Part shown: positions 8,719-17,460 of the stretch, piece after piece
How positions within the stretch are numbered: position 1 is the first letter of the stretch
Layout: the number at the start of each line of letters is the position of its first letter
Notes under the pieces: generated by a model
Told to the model about the DNA's origin: nothing
Seen by the model: only the letters and a program-made list of their open reading frames with translations
The model's database searches: none
Translations under genes and position numbers: made by a program
Source of the DNA: Isosphaeraceae bacterium
Lineage (GTDB): Bacteria; Planctomycetota; Planctomycetia; Isosphaerales; Isosphaeraceae
Assembly (NCBI GenBank): GCA_026004735.1
Contig: BPJS01000001.1
Location: 1,550,001-1,614,000, forward strand
Length of the DNA: 64,000 bases
Direction of reading: 5' to 3'

Positions 8719-10467
8719 TCAGACCACCCGCTGAAGCTCCTTGATCGACGTCTTCCCCTGGATCACCTGACGCAACCCATCCTCGAGCAGGTAAATCATG
8801 TTGTTCTTACGCGCTTCGGCCTTAATGGCGTTTTCCGAAGCGTCGGAGCGGATCAGCTCGCGAATCGCATCGTTGACCACCAGCATCTCGAAAATACCCG
8901 TGCGGCCCAGATATCCCGTACCTCCGCAGGTCGGGCAAATCTGCTCGGGAGCCTCCGGCGTGCGGTAGAGGACGTCCACCTTGTCGGGCGGAAGGTTGGC
9001 CTTGCGGAGAAATTCGGGATTGGGCTTGTACGGCTCCTTACAGTCCTCGCACAGAAGCCGGACCAGCCGCTGCGCCAGCACAGCCGAGAGCGACTGCGCC
9101 AAGCTGGCCGGCTCGACCTTCAGATCCCGCATCCGCCGCAACGCCGTGAATGCGTCGGTCGCTTGCAGCGTGGTCAACGCCAGGTGGCCGGTCATGGCCG
9201 CCTGGCAGGCGATTCCCGCGGTCTCCTCGTCGCGAATTTCGCCGATGACGATCACGTCCGGGTCTTGCCGCAAGACCGACCTGAGCTTGTCGGCGAAATT
9301 GTCCCCGGCTTTCACGTTGATCTCATTCTGCGTCACATTCTCGATCTGAAACTCGATCGGATCCTCGACCGAGACCACATTCCGCAAAAACCGGTCAATA
9401 TCTCGAAGACACGCATACAAGGTCGTTGTCTTACCCGAGCCGGTCGGCCCCGCGATCAGAATCAGCCCACTGGGTTGATTGAGCAGCTCCCGGAGTTGGG
9501 CGACCAGCTTCGGCCGCATCCCGATTTCGTCGAGCCGGGTGACCGTCGTCTTGTTGTCCAGAATCCGGATGACCATCTTCTCGCCGCCACGCGACCCGGA
9601 CGTCGCCACCCGAAAATCAATCTCGCGGCCATCGACCTTGGCGGCAAACGACCCGTCCTGCGGCTTACGCCGCTCGGCGATGTTCATCGCCGAGAGCACC
9701 TTGAAAATGTTGATCAGCGCATCCCCAGAGGCCCGGTCAAACGGCTCGGCAGCGTGCAAAATGCCATCGATCCGATAACGCACCTGCGTCGTTTCGCCGG
9801 CCGGCTCCAAGTGAATGTCGGTCGCCCGGCGGCTGACCGCGTCGTAAATCAGTTGCTTGGCGCCGTAGTAATATTCCGACTCCTCGGCCTTCTCCACCCG
9901 GCTGGGGTCCTCCTGACCGCCGCCGGCGCTCTTACCCAGGAAAAAGACCGGCGGCCCCGTTCGGTCGACCCCATCGTCGTCCTTGTTGAAAACCCGGCGG
10001 ATGCCAAATCGCGCCAGGAAATCGTTGAGCACCTCCCCGATATGGTAGGCCGTCATCACCTTCTCATACTCGCCCACCATCTGGTTACGAACATGAATAT
10101 ACGAGAACAGCGGGGCCAGAATGGCGACAACCAGCATCGCCAGCCCAAGCACATAGATCGGGATCAGGAAGAGCAGCACAAACCCGAGCACGCCCGCGAA
10201 AAAAACGATCGAGTTCCACATTTCATAGCGGACGTTGTTCAGCTCTCGGGTGTCGGTTTCGACCCAATGCGTCGTTTTGACCCAGAGCAAATACAGCAAC
10301 AGGACCGGGATCAACTTGATCAGGTCCAGATACATCCCAGGCCCACGTGGGACATCGGCCGATTGGGCCAGCAACCATGTCTCTAGGCCAGCGGCCTGAG
10401 CGATCGCAGGTTGCCCGAAGCCAACCAGAGCAAGGCGGCAAGCCAGCCGGGCGGACGCTCGAAACAT
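8719..10467 (-). CDS. GspE/PilB-type secretion ATPase with an N-terminal membrane anchor
   Basis: Assembly ATPase of a type II secretion or type IV pilus-like machine, 582 residues from the ATG at 10467 (GGGAGGG just upstream; a GTG 48 bases earlier is possible). Residues about 215-575 are the ATPase: Walker A GPTGSGKTTT near 337, Asp-box and Walker B DPDVIVIGEIRD, and the tetracysteine zinc motif (CEDC, later CPTCGGTGYLGRTG), all intact. Instead of the usual soluble N1 domain there is a signal-like stretch ending AIAQAAG, one hydrophobic segment at about 44-63, and a long pair at about 81-124. If the first segment is cleaved, three spans leave the ATPase cytosolic. It lies 106 bases downstream of the PilT-like gene. 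Confidence 0.9.
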   Translation of the reverse strand: MFRASARLACRLALVGFGQPAIAQAAGLETWLLAQSADVPRGPGMYLDLIKLIPVLLLYLLWVKTTHWVETDTRELNNVRYEMWNSIVFFAGVLGFVLLFLIPIYVLGLAMLVVAILAPLFSYIHVRNQMVGEYEKVMTAYHIGEVLNDFLARFGIRRVFNKDDDGVDRTGPPVFFLGKSAGGGQEDPSRVEKAEESEYYYGAKQLIYDAVSRRATDIHLEPAGETTQVRYRIDGILHAAEPFDRASGDALINIFKVLSAMNIAERRKPQDGSFAAKVDGREIDFRVATSGSRGGEKMVIRILDNKTTVTRLDEIGMRPKLVAQLRELLNQPSGLILIAGPTGSGKTTTLYACLRDIDRFLRNVVSVEDPIEFQIENVTQNEINVKAGDNFADKLRSVLRQDPDVIVIGEIRDEETAGIACQAAMTGHLALTTLQATDAFTALRRMRDLKVEPASLAQSLSAVLAQRLVRLLCEDCKEPYKPNPEFLRKANLPPDKVDVLYRTPEAPEQICPTCGGTGYLGRTGIFEMLVVNDAIRELIRSDASENAIKAEARKNNMIYLLEDGLRQVIQGKTSIKELQRVV

Positions 10468-10573
10468 CGACCCTCCCGAGGTCGGGCGGAAGCAGTGCAA
10501 AACGGCGTAAAACACCGATCGCAGCTCGGCCCAATCGGTCTCACCGAACCGCGGATCAGTCCTACCAAACCGA

Positions 10574-11734
10574 TCAAAGAATGCCAGGTTCAGCCAGCGT
10601 AATACCCTTCAAGGCCATCTTCAAGGCCTCGGGGTTGGGGGCCACCTCGAAGGCCACCGACCGCTCAATTTTCTCGGCCTGCACCAGGCTGCACAGGCTC
10701 ATCGTGAAATCCTGCATCCCCTCGTCCTTGCCAATCCGGATCGCCTGAGCCAGTTTGACGTCCTCCTCGTTGGCGATCAGCTTCCGCACGGTCGGGTTCG
10801 TTCGCATGATCTCGACGGTCGGAATCCGCGTCTGACCGGTCTTCTCGGCCCAATGCTTGGCCGTAGGCAACAATTTCTGCGCAATCACGGCTTTCAGGTT
10901 GAAGACCAGATTCTGACGCATCGCCGAATGCATATCGCGCGGGAAAAGGTCCAGAATTCGGCTGATCGTCGACGGGGCGCTCGAGGCGTGGATCGTTCCA
11001 AAGACTAGGTGGCCCGTCTCAGCCGCATGGAGCGCCGCGCTGAACGTGTCGCGGTCCCGCATCTCGCCGACCAGGATGATGTCCGGGTCCTGCCGCACGG
11101 CATGTTTGAGCGCCGTGTCCCAGTCGATCACATCAATGCCCACCTCGCGCTGATTGATCAGACACTTCTTATCCACAAACGTAAATTCGATCGGGTCCTC
11201 GATCGTCACGATGTGGCATCGTTCCCGCTGATTGACGTATTCGAGCATCGACGCAATCGTCGTCGATTTACCCGAGCCAGTCACCCCGGCCAGGATCACG
11301 ATTCCCTGGTCGTGGCTAGCGATCTCACCGAGCACCGGCGGCAGCCCGAGCGTCTCGAAATCCGGAACCGTGTTGTTCACCCGCCGCGCGACCAGGCTGA
11401 GCTTGCCCCGCTGGCGGAATAAATTGACCCGGAACCGCGTCTCGGTCCCATCCGGGTCGGTCACAATATGGGCAAAGTCGACTCCACCCTCATCTTCGAG
11501 GATCGTTCGCTGCCGGGTGCTGAGCAGCGGGAACATCAGCCGCTCCATGTCCGACTCGGTCAGCGGCGGTAGCTGCATCTCCCGGAGCGTTCCGGTCAGA
11601 CGCATCGAAGGCGGACGCCCCACCTTCAGATGCAGGTCCGAACCCTTGTACTTCATCACCATCCGGAACAGCTTGTTCGCCTCAGGCTCGCTGTACGACG
11701 CCTCGAGCGTATTGGTCTCAACCCCGGTGGCCAT
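10574..11734 (-). CDS. pilT: Type IV pilus retraction ATPase PilT/PilU
   Basis: 386-residue hexameric ATPase that disassembles pili at the inner membrane. It has the PilT N-domain (GSDLHLKVGRPPSMRL), Walker A GVTGSGKST, Asp box IVTIEDPIEF, Walker B DIILVGEMRD, and the His-box region ETGHLVFGTIHASSA. PilT proteins carry an AIRNLIRE-like C-terminal helix; here the corresponding part reads VRKLIANEEDVKLAQAI, so PilU-like or type II secretion use cannot be excluded. No zinc tetracysteine is present, unlike the GspE-like gene just downstream. A third machine component, GspF/PilC, is found 30 kb away in this window (41849-43153). Confidence 0.9.
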   Translation of the reverse strand: MATGVETNTLEASYSEPEANKLFRMVMKYKGSDLHLKVGRPPSMRLTGTLREMQLPPLTESDMERLMFPLLSTRQRTILEDEGGVDFAHIVTDPDGTETRFRVNLFRQRGKLSLVARRVNNTVPDFETLGLPPVLGEIASHDQGIVILAGVTGSGKSTTIASMLEYVNQRERCHIVTIEDPIEFTFVDKKCLINQREVGIDVIDWDTALKHAVRQDPDIILVGEMRDRDTFSAALHAAETGHLVFGTIHASSAPSTISRILDLFPRDMHSAMRQNLVFNLKAVIAQKLLPTAKHWAEKTGQTRIPTVEIMRTNPTVRKLIANEEDVKLAQAIRIGKDEGMQDFTMSLCSLVQAEKIERSVAFEVAPNPEALKMALKGITLAEPGIL

Positions 11735-11801
11735 GGCAGCGGACTCGCTTCAGAACTGCGGTGCAGACTCGTTGGACGAACAAACCCGCGCAACCCACCC
11801 C

Positions 11802-12587
11802 TCAGACTCCAGCCCCGACGACCCGGCGGATCGGAACCCCATGTCGGGCCAGATACTCCTTGGTCGCCGCAATGCTGTATTCGCGAAAGTGAAAGATACT
11901 CGCTGCCAGAGCAGCACTGGCGCCCCCTTCGACCAGGGCAGCGCGGAGATGTTCCGGATGACCCGCACCGCCCGAAGCGACCACCGGTACATCGACCGCC
12001 TCGCTTACGGCACGAATCATTGACAAATCATAGCCGTTTTTGGTTCCGTCCGCATCCATGCTCGTCAGAACGATTTCCCCCGCTCCCAGCTCGACCACCC
12101 GCCGCGCCCAGGCCACCGCCTCCAGCCCCGTCGGGATTCGGCCCCCGTTGATGTGCACCTCCCAAAACTCCCGACCCTCGCGCTCCACCCGCTTCGGGTC
12201 GATATTCACCACAATGCACTGACTACCGAACCGCCGGGCCGCCGCACGCACCAGTTCCGGATCACGCACTGCCGCCGAATTGATCGAAACCTTATCCGCC
12301 CCGGCCTGGAGCAACGCCCGCACATCGTCCAGTCCCCGGATTCCCCCACCCACCGTCAGCGGCATGAAGCAGACTTCCGCCGTCCGCCGCACCACGTCCA
12401 GCATGATGCCGCGACCTTCGTGGCTGGCCGATATGTCCAGAAAGACTAGCTCGTCCGCCCCTTCCTCCTCATAGCGCGCTGCCACCTCGACCGGGTCGCC
12501 CGCATCCCTCAGGTTTACGAAATTCGTCCCCTTGACGACCCGCCCACAGTCCACGTCCAAACAGGGGATAATCCGCTTGCAGAGCAT
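11802..12587 (-). CDS. hisF: Imidazole glycerol phosphate synthase cyclase subunit
   Basis: 261-residue (beta/alpha)8 barrel that, with glutaminase HisH, converts PRFAR and ammonia to imidazole glycerol phosphate and AICAR. It opens with the diagnostic [20 protein letters not shown], which carries the first catalytic aspartate; the second lies in the conserved strand [24 protein letters not shown] and [13 protein letters not shown] form the phosphate-binding loops. Length is normal. HisH and other his genes are not in the window, so histidine genes are dispersed in this genome. Confidence 0.96.
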   Translation of the reverse strand: MLCKRIIPCLDVDCGRVVKGTNFVNLRDAGDPVEVAARYEEEGADELVFLDISASHEGRGIMLDVVRRTAEVCFMPLTVGGGIRGLDDVRALLQAGADKVSINSAAVRDPELVRAAARRFGSQCIVVNIDPKRVEREGREFWEVHINGGRIPTGLEAVAWARRVVELGAGEIVLTSMDADGTKNGYDLSMIRAVSEAVDVPVVASGGAGHPEHLRAALVEGGASAALAASIFHFREYSIAATKEYLARHGVPIRRVVGAGV

Positions 12588-12687
12588 AAGACTGGTGGAG
12601 ACGTCGCCAAAGCCACCCTAACACCCGCGGCATCCTTATCCTACGGGCTTCCACCAGCAATTCCTAGCGCCTCAGGCTCCGTTGGCC

Positions 12688-13056
12688 TCAGCCCCGCAGA
12701 CTCCGCCGGGCGCCGGCTTCGCGGTCGAGCCCCATCCGGTGCGGTCGACCCTGATAGTGTAGGTCGCCTACCACATAAAACTCGACCACATGCATTTTGG
12801 CTCCCGTCGGATCCACGCCGCGGATCTCGCCGGCGTTGATCTCTGCCGACCGCCCATCGTTGAGCACCAACTTGTAGTGCACCCCCGATTCCAGCCGAAT
12901 CTGCTGCTGGGTCTCAAAGTAGCCGTGCCACTCGCGTCGATGGCTCGACTTCTCGCGGCAGGACAAAATCCCGTCCAGGTTCTCGATCAGGACTTCCTCG
13001 CCCCGAAGGATCTTGGCCCCACGAAAATGCTCAATGTGGGACGTATGGCGATTCAT
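12688..13056 (-). CDS. Hypothetical protein, 122 residues
   Basis: I do not recognise the family. From the ATG at 13056 (GAGGG about ten bases upstream) the protein begins MNRHTSHIEHFRGAKILRG. The centre is beta-rich and hydrophilic (GYFETQQQIRLESGVHYKLV, then INAGEIRGVDPTGAKMHVVEF), suggesting a small SH3-like or OB-like barrel. The tail is basic. An ATG at 13101 and a TTG at 13188 are alternative starts. It lies downstream of the HEAT-repeat and DinG-like genes on the same strand and may share their transcript. Confidence 0.6.
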   Translation of the reverse strand: MNRHTSHIEHFRGAKILRGEEVLIENLDGILSCREKSSHRREWHGYFETQQQIRLESGVHYKLVLNDGRSAEINAGEIRGVDPTGAKMHVVEFYVVGDLHYQGRPHRMGLDREAGARRSLRG

Positions 13057-13184
13057 GAGCCGGGCCCTCGCCACAAGAACGGCGATCCGCCGGGGCTTCA
13101 TCCTCGCGGCAGCAAGGTCGGGCTCACGCGGCCCCCCCGGACAGCCCCCGAGATTTTTCCACCATACCACGCCCAATCGCCCGC

Positions 13185-13895
13185 TCAACCCAGATCGCCC
13201 GGGTTTTCTCCGTTTGCGTCCATCCTTGCTTCGATGCGATCGAGCAGGACACGCAGCAGCCGGTCCGCCTCTCGAGCCTCGGGGCCTCCCGATTCGGCGA
13301 TCTCGAGCAGCCAGTCCGCCACGCGATCGTCGCCGGCTGCCGCCAACCGCGCCGCCAGCCTCAGTCGCTCGGCAACGCCGAGATCGGGCCGGTCCCAGAG
13401 ACCGCCTAGAATCCGCGTCACCTCGCCGTCGTTGAGCAACCAGCCGAGGACGTCGATGGCCACTTGCCGGGCCTCGGCCTCATTGCCCCGCAGCCACGAG
13501 ACCACCCGCGGCATCACCAGAGCCGACTTGCGTCGTCCCAGAGCGCGGGCGGCGGCGAACCGAATGCTCGGATCCGGCTGATCGAGCAACTCGACCAGCC
13601 GGCTCATCGCCGTCTGGTCCCATGGCGCGACCAACTCGATCGCTCCGAGCACCACGGCCCGGTCAGGGTCGCCCAGCAGCTCCGCCACGAGCCCCGCCGA
13701 TTTCCGGTCCCCCCGATGCCGATCCAGCCACGTCCCCGCCGCTTCCAGGCGGAGCTGGGCCGGCAGGCTTCGGTCCCGCGCTCGGGTCGACAGATCGTCT
13801 TCCGCCCCGTCGAGCGACCCGCCCGACGGCCGATCCGGCCCGGCTTCGATCCGCGCCAGAATCGACTCGAAGCGGCGGCGAAGCTCGGCATCCAT
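13185..13895 (-). CDS. HEAT-repeat protein
   Basis: 236-residue soluble alpha-solenoid protein. At least four helical repeats of about 30 residues are visible, with typical HEAT/PBS-lyase features: LVAELLGDPDRAVVLGAIEL, LVELLDQPDPSIRFAAARAL and ARQVAIDVLGWLLNDGE. Such proteins usually serve as protein-protein scaffolds. Its start codon lies only three bases after the stop of the DinG-like helicase gene, so the two are almost surely translated from one mRNA and may be functionally linked. Confidence 0.8.
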   Translation of the reverse strand: MDAELRRRFESILARIEAGPDRPSGGSLDGAEDDLSTRARDRSLPAQLRLEAAGTWLDRHRGDRKSAGLVAELLGDPDRAVVLGAIELVAPWDQTAMSRLVELLDQPDPSIRFAAARALGRRKSALVMPRVVSWLRGNEAEARQVAIDVLGWLLNDGEVTRILGGLWDRPDLGVAERLRLAARLAAAGDDRVADWLLEIAESGGPEAREADRLLRVLLDRIEARMDANGENPGDLG

Positions 13896-13898
13896 CGT

Positions 13899-15911
13899 TC
13901 AAGTGGCCTCCGGCGCCCGTGCCCGCGGCGGCGGGGCCGCGATCCGTTCCCGGAGTCGATCCAACCGTCGCGGACACGCCGGCAACGCGTCGAGAAACCG
14001 CTGACCGTAACTCTTGGTCAACACCCGTGGATCCAGGATCGCCACGATCCCCCGATCCGAGCGGCTCCGAATCAGGCGACCGAACCCCTGCTTGAGCTTC
14101 AGAATCGCTTCTGGGACCGAATATTCCGCAAACGCGTTGCCGCCGCGCGCCTCGATCGCTTCCAGCCGCGCCTGCGTCAGCGGCTCTTCGGGTACCGCAA
14201 ACGGCAACCGGGTGATGATGACGTTCGACAGCGCCTCGCCTGGCACATCGACCCCTTGCCAGAAGCTGTCCACCCCGAACAGTACGCTGTTCAGATCGGC
14301 CTTGAACGCATCCAGCAGCCGCGACCGTTCCGCCCCCGATCCCTGTGACAGCAGCGTGATGCCCCGATCGGCCAGCCACGTCGCCAGCGCCGATTCCGCG
14401 GCCTTCAGAAACCGGTACGAGGTGAACAGCACGAATGCCTTGCCTTGCGTCAGCCCCAGGTAATACCGGATCGCCTCGACTGCCAAACGCTCAAACTCCT
14501 CCGGCTCCCGCCCGGGATCGGGCAGGTCGGTCGCCAGGTGGAGCGTCACCTGATTCGGATAGTCGAACGGGCTGCCCACTGCCAGGGTCCGGCATGGTCC
14601 GACCCCCAGCCGTGCCTTGAGAAAGTCGAATCCGTGCGCGCGGTCCACGGTCAGCGTCGCCGAGGTCATCACACAGGTGGGAACCCGATCGAACAACGCT
14701 TGGCGTAGCGTCTGGCTCAGATCGAGCGGCACCCCCGCCAGTTGCACCCGTCGAGTCGATCGCTCCTCGACCTCGACCCAGTAGACGCCCTCGGGCAACT
14801 GCTGCTCGAGCCAAATCTCCAGATCTTCGGCCAATCCTTCGCATCGTAGCCGCGCGGCGTCGACCTCGATCCGCTGCTCCGGCTCGGCGATCGACTCGGC
14901 GCCTTGCTTCAGAGCCGAGGCCAGTCGGCTCAAAGCCACCCCCAGCAGGTTCGGAATCCCCAACGGCCGACGCACCCGCCCATTCTGTCCCAATGGCCCT
15001 CTCCGCCAGTCAGCCAGGCGATCAAAAAACTGGTCGGCGGCGTCGAGGGCCGCACGCACACCCGCGATCGCCTCAGTCAAGCGGTGATAGACGAGCAGCC
15101 CCCTCCCCGTCCGCTCGTTGTACAGCTGATTCAACAGATTGACGACCGACCCGCTATGGACCCGGATCCCAAGCTGCTGCGCTGCGGCCGATTCGAGGTG
15201 GTGCGCTTCATCAAAAATCGCCACCGCGTGATCCGGCAGCAACGCCACCCCCTCTCTCCGCAGCGCCAGATCGACCATATACAGGGCATGATTGACGACT
15301 AGAAGATGGGCGTTCCGGGCTCGCCGCGCGACCTGGTAGTAAAAACAATCGCGATAGGTCGGGCAGGACTTGCCCAGGCAGTTCCCAAAGTCGCTCGCCA
15401 CAGCCTCCCAGACCTCGTCTAGGGGCCGGAAGGTTAGCTCGGAGCGGCTCCCCTCGTCGGTTTGCCGTACCCACCGCGCTAACGCCGCAAGCTGAGACAC
15501 CGCCACTTCGGTCTCCAGCGTCAGCCCGCCTCGTTTGAGCGCCGCTTGCAACCGCCTCAGGCTCAGATAGTTCCAGCGCCCTTTGACCAGCACCGCCGTA
15601 AACTCACAGGGCATGACCGACCGCAAAAACGGCAAATCCTTCCTGAGAAGCTGCTCCTGGAGGCTGATCGTGTGGGTGGAAATCACCACCTTCTTGCCCG
15701 CTTCCGACGCCGCCAGGATCGCCGGCACGAGGTAGCCGAAGCTCTTGCCGACCCCAGTCCCCGCCTCGACCATCAGGTGGTGCGGGCCGGCGATCGCCTC
15801 GCCGATCGCCTCCGCCATCCGGAGTTGCTGCGGCCGGCTCTCGTAGCCGGCGAGCCGTCGAGCGACCAGCCCATCCCCAGCTAGTATCGCGGCAACCGCC
15901 GACCTGGTCAT
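13899..15911 (-). CDS. dinG: DinG/XPD-family iron-sulfur DNA helicase
   Basis: 670-residue superfamily 2 ATP-dependent DNA helicase of the Rad3/XPD/DinG type. It has the Q-motif-like RPQQLRMAEAI, Walker A VEAGTGVGKS near residue 50, motif Ia STHTISLQEQL and DEAH box FDEAHH. Between motifs Ia and II are cysteines (NCLGKSCPTYRDC plus others) placed as in the FeS-cluster domain. Motifs V/VI are GVDSFWQGVDVPGEAL and QGFGRLIRSRSDRG. Full-length and intact. DinG enzymes unwind R-loops and G-quadruplexes in DNA repair. The start has AAGGAG five bases upstream. It heads a probable operon with the HEAT-repeat gene. Confidence 0.92.
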   Translation of the reverse strand: MTRSAVAAILAGDGLVARRLAGYESRPQQLRMAEAIGEAIAGPHHLMVEAGTGVGKSFGYLVPAILAASEAGKKVVISTHTISLQEQLLRKDLPFLRSVMPCEFTAVLVKGRWNYLSLRRLQAALKRGGLTLETEVAVSQLAALARWVRQTDEGSRSELTFRPLDEVWEAVASDFGNCLGKSCPTYRDCFYYQVARRARNAHLLVVNHALYMVDLALRREGVALLPDHAVAIFDEAHHLESAAAQQLGIRVHSGSVVNLLNQLYNERTGRGLLVYHRLTEAIAGVRAALDAADQFFDRLADWRRGPLGQNGRVRRPLGIPNLLGVALSRLASALKQGAESIAEPEQRIEVDAARLRCEGLAEDLEIWLEQQLPEGVYWVEVEERSTRRVQLAGVPLDLSQTLRQALFDRVPTCVMTSATLTVDRAHGFDFLKARLGVGPCRTLAVGSPFDYPNQVTLHLATDLPDPGREPEEFERLAVEAIRYYLGLTQGKAFVLFTSYRFLKAAESALATWLADRGITLLSQGSGAERSRLLDAFKADLNSVLFGVDSFWQGVDVPGEALSNVIITRLPFAVPEEPLTQARLEAIEARGGNAFAEYSVPEAILKLKQGFGRLIRSRSDRGIVAILDPRVLTKSYGQRFLDALPACPRRLDRLRERIAAPPPRARAPEAT

Positions 15912-15946
15912 CGCGGCTCCTTGGGTTCGGCACGGCGGCCCGCTCG

Positions 15947-17005
15947 CTAGCCGCTCGGATGAATCTGCCCCTCGGTGGGGCTGGAGGCGGTCGCGTACAG
16001 CTTCTTCGGAATCCGACCGGCCCGAGCCGCCAAATAGCCTGCCTCACAGGCCAGCCGCATCGCATGCGCCATTCGCAACGGGTCGGCCGCCGCAGCGATC
16101 CCCGTATTCAGCAAAACGCCGTCGCACCCCAGCTCCATGGCGATCGCCACGTCGCTGGCCGTGCCCACCCCGGCGTCCACGATCACCGGATAGCTCGGGT
16201 CATCCCGTTTCAAGTCCTCCAGGATGATCCGAATATTGTTGGGGTTGAGCACGCCCTGGCCACTACCGATCGGGCTGCCGGCCGGCATCACACTGGCCGC
16301 ACCTGCGTCCTTGAGCCGCCGCGCCATCACCGGGTCATCGCTGGTGTAGCACAGCACCAAAAACCCCTCGCGTACCAGTTGCCCGGTCGCCTCCAGGGTC
16401 GCCACAGGATCGGGCAGCAGGGTCCGAGGATCGGCCAGCACCTCCAGCTTCACCCAGTCGGCGCCCGGATTCCCCAAGTTCGTCAGCAACTCGCGACCCA
16501 ATCGCGCATGCCGCAGCGCATCCTCCGCCGAGTAGCAACCCGCCGTGTTGGGCAGAATCGTGTAACGCTCCAAGTCGATAAAGTCGAGCAGGCTCCGCCC
16601 GGAACGATCGGCCAGCCGCTCACGGCGAACCGCGACCGTGATCACCTCCGCCCCACTGGCCGCCAGACACTCTGCCATCCGCTCCAGGCTGTCATACTTT
16701 CCCGTCCCGACCAGCAGCCGGCTCCGGAAGGTGTGACCCCCAATCGTCAACGGCTCGATCACCAATCCGGCCGCGTCGGCCACCCCCGAACCTCCCCCCA
16801 CCAGCGTCACCACTTCCACAACATCCCCCTCGTCCAGCTCGACCTCGGCATAACGCGAGCGGGGCACAAGCTCGCGATTGCGCTCCACCGCGACATGCTC
16901 GGGTCGGAGCCGAAGCGCACTGACCAGATCCGCAACCCGCGCTCCGGCCGGCGCTTCGAAGGCCTGGCCATTCAGCGTGATTCGCACCGCCCGAGCTCCG
17001 ACCAT
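15947..17005 (-). CDS. thiG: ThiS-ThiG fusion: sulfur carrier and thiazole synthase in one chain
   Basis: 352-residue cytosolic protein for the thiazole half of thiamin. Residues 1-72 are a ThiS ubiquitin-like carrier ([20 protein letters not shown], ending VVTLVGGG). Residues about 80-345 are ThiG, with the [14 protein letters not shown] start, the region [31 protein letters not shown], and the phosphate-binding [12 protein letters not shown]. The ThiS di-glycine is internal and runs straight into the linker SGVADAAG. Free ThiS needs an exposed C-terminal glycine for thiocarboxylate formation, so processing or an altered transfer is implied. The ATG at 17005 is used; a TTG at 17026 is possible. 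No TPP riboswitch consensus was seen upstream. Confidence 0.93.
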   Translation of the reverse strand: MVGARAVRITLNGQAFEAPAGARVADLVSALRLRPEHVAVERNRELVPRSRYAEVELDEGDVVEVVTLVGGGSGVADAAGLVIEPLTIGGHTFRSRLLVGTGKYDSLERMAECLAASGAEVITVAVRRERLADRSGRSLLDFIDLERYTILPNTAGCYSAEDALRHARLGRELLTNLGNPGADWVKLEVLADPRTLLPDPVATLEATGQLVREGFLVLCYTSDDPVMARRLKDAGAASVMPAGSPIGSGQGVLNPNNIRIILEDLKRDDPSYPVIVDAGVGTASDVAIAMELGCDGVLLNTGIAAAADPLRMAHAMRLACEAGYLAARAGRIPKKLYATASSPTEGQIHPSG

Positions 17006-17460
17006 GATTTCGTCACTACTCGACAAGTGTGCATCTTAGGAGCCGATCACAGAGGGCGTCAAGCAACGCCGAAGAACCGGTTCTGTCGGTTATGTCGATT
17101 GTAGCAGCCTAGCCCGCGAATTGACGCGCCCGCGGGCTTTTGGGCGGCACACGCCGCGATTCTGATCAGAGGAGACCTACAGGGCGAACCTGCGGGATTG
17201 TCGGGGCCGTAGCGGTTGGCCGGCGGCTGACGATCCCAGCGGCTCGCGCGGTGGCCCAGGGCAGATCGGAGTGATTCTGCGATCTTTACAGCCGGCGGCA
17301 GACGCAATGTCTCAGATCGACTGATCGGTCGCGGCCTAGGGTCCACTTGAGGGTTTTTTCAATCCGCGGAACCGAGGCGGGCGTGGGGCGTGGGACGGCT
17401 CCGGGCCTGGACATGGATCCGCTCCACTTCATGTGAGTCACGCAACCTCGAGCGACAACC
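17006..17460. other. Divergent intergenic region
   Basis: 455 bases between the divergent ThiSG and CAP-domain genes, presumably holding both promoters. The open frames here have no family resemblance or convincing ribosome site. I looked for a thiamin pyrophosphate riboswitch on the minus strand and found no CTGAGA...ACCTGATC...GCGTAGGGA pattern. Confidence 0.5.

Noticed and set aside
8692-10386. 564-codon plus-strand open frame
   Set aside because: Antisense to the PilB/GspE-like gene, whose motifs are unmistakable.
13899-15911. DinG as part of a type IV CRISPR system
   Set aside because: No csf genes, cas genes or repeats are nearby; the gene sits with a HEAT-repeat protein.
15959-17104. 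381-codon plus-strand open frame
   Set aside because: Antisense to ThiS-ThiG and without recognisable features.
17006-17460. Thiamin pyrophosphate riboswitch upstream of ThiSG
   Set aside because: I looked for the CTGAGA and ACCTGATCTGG...GCGTAGGGA consensus on the minus strand and did not find it.
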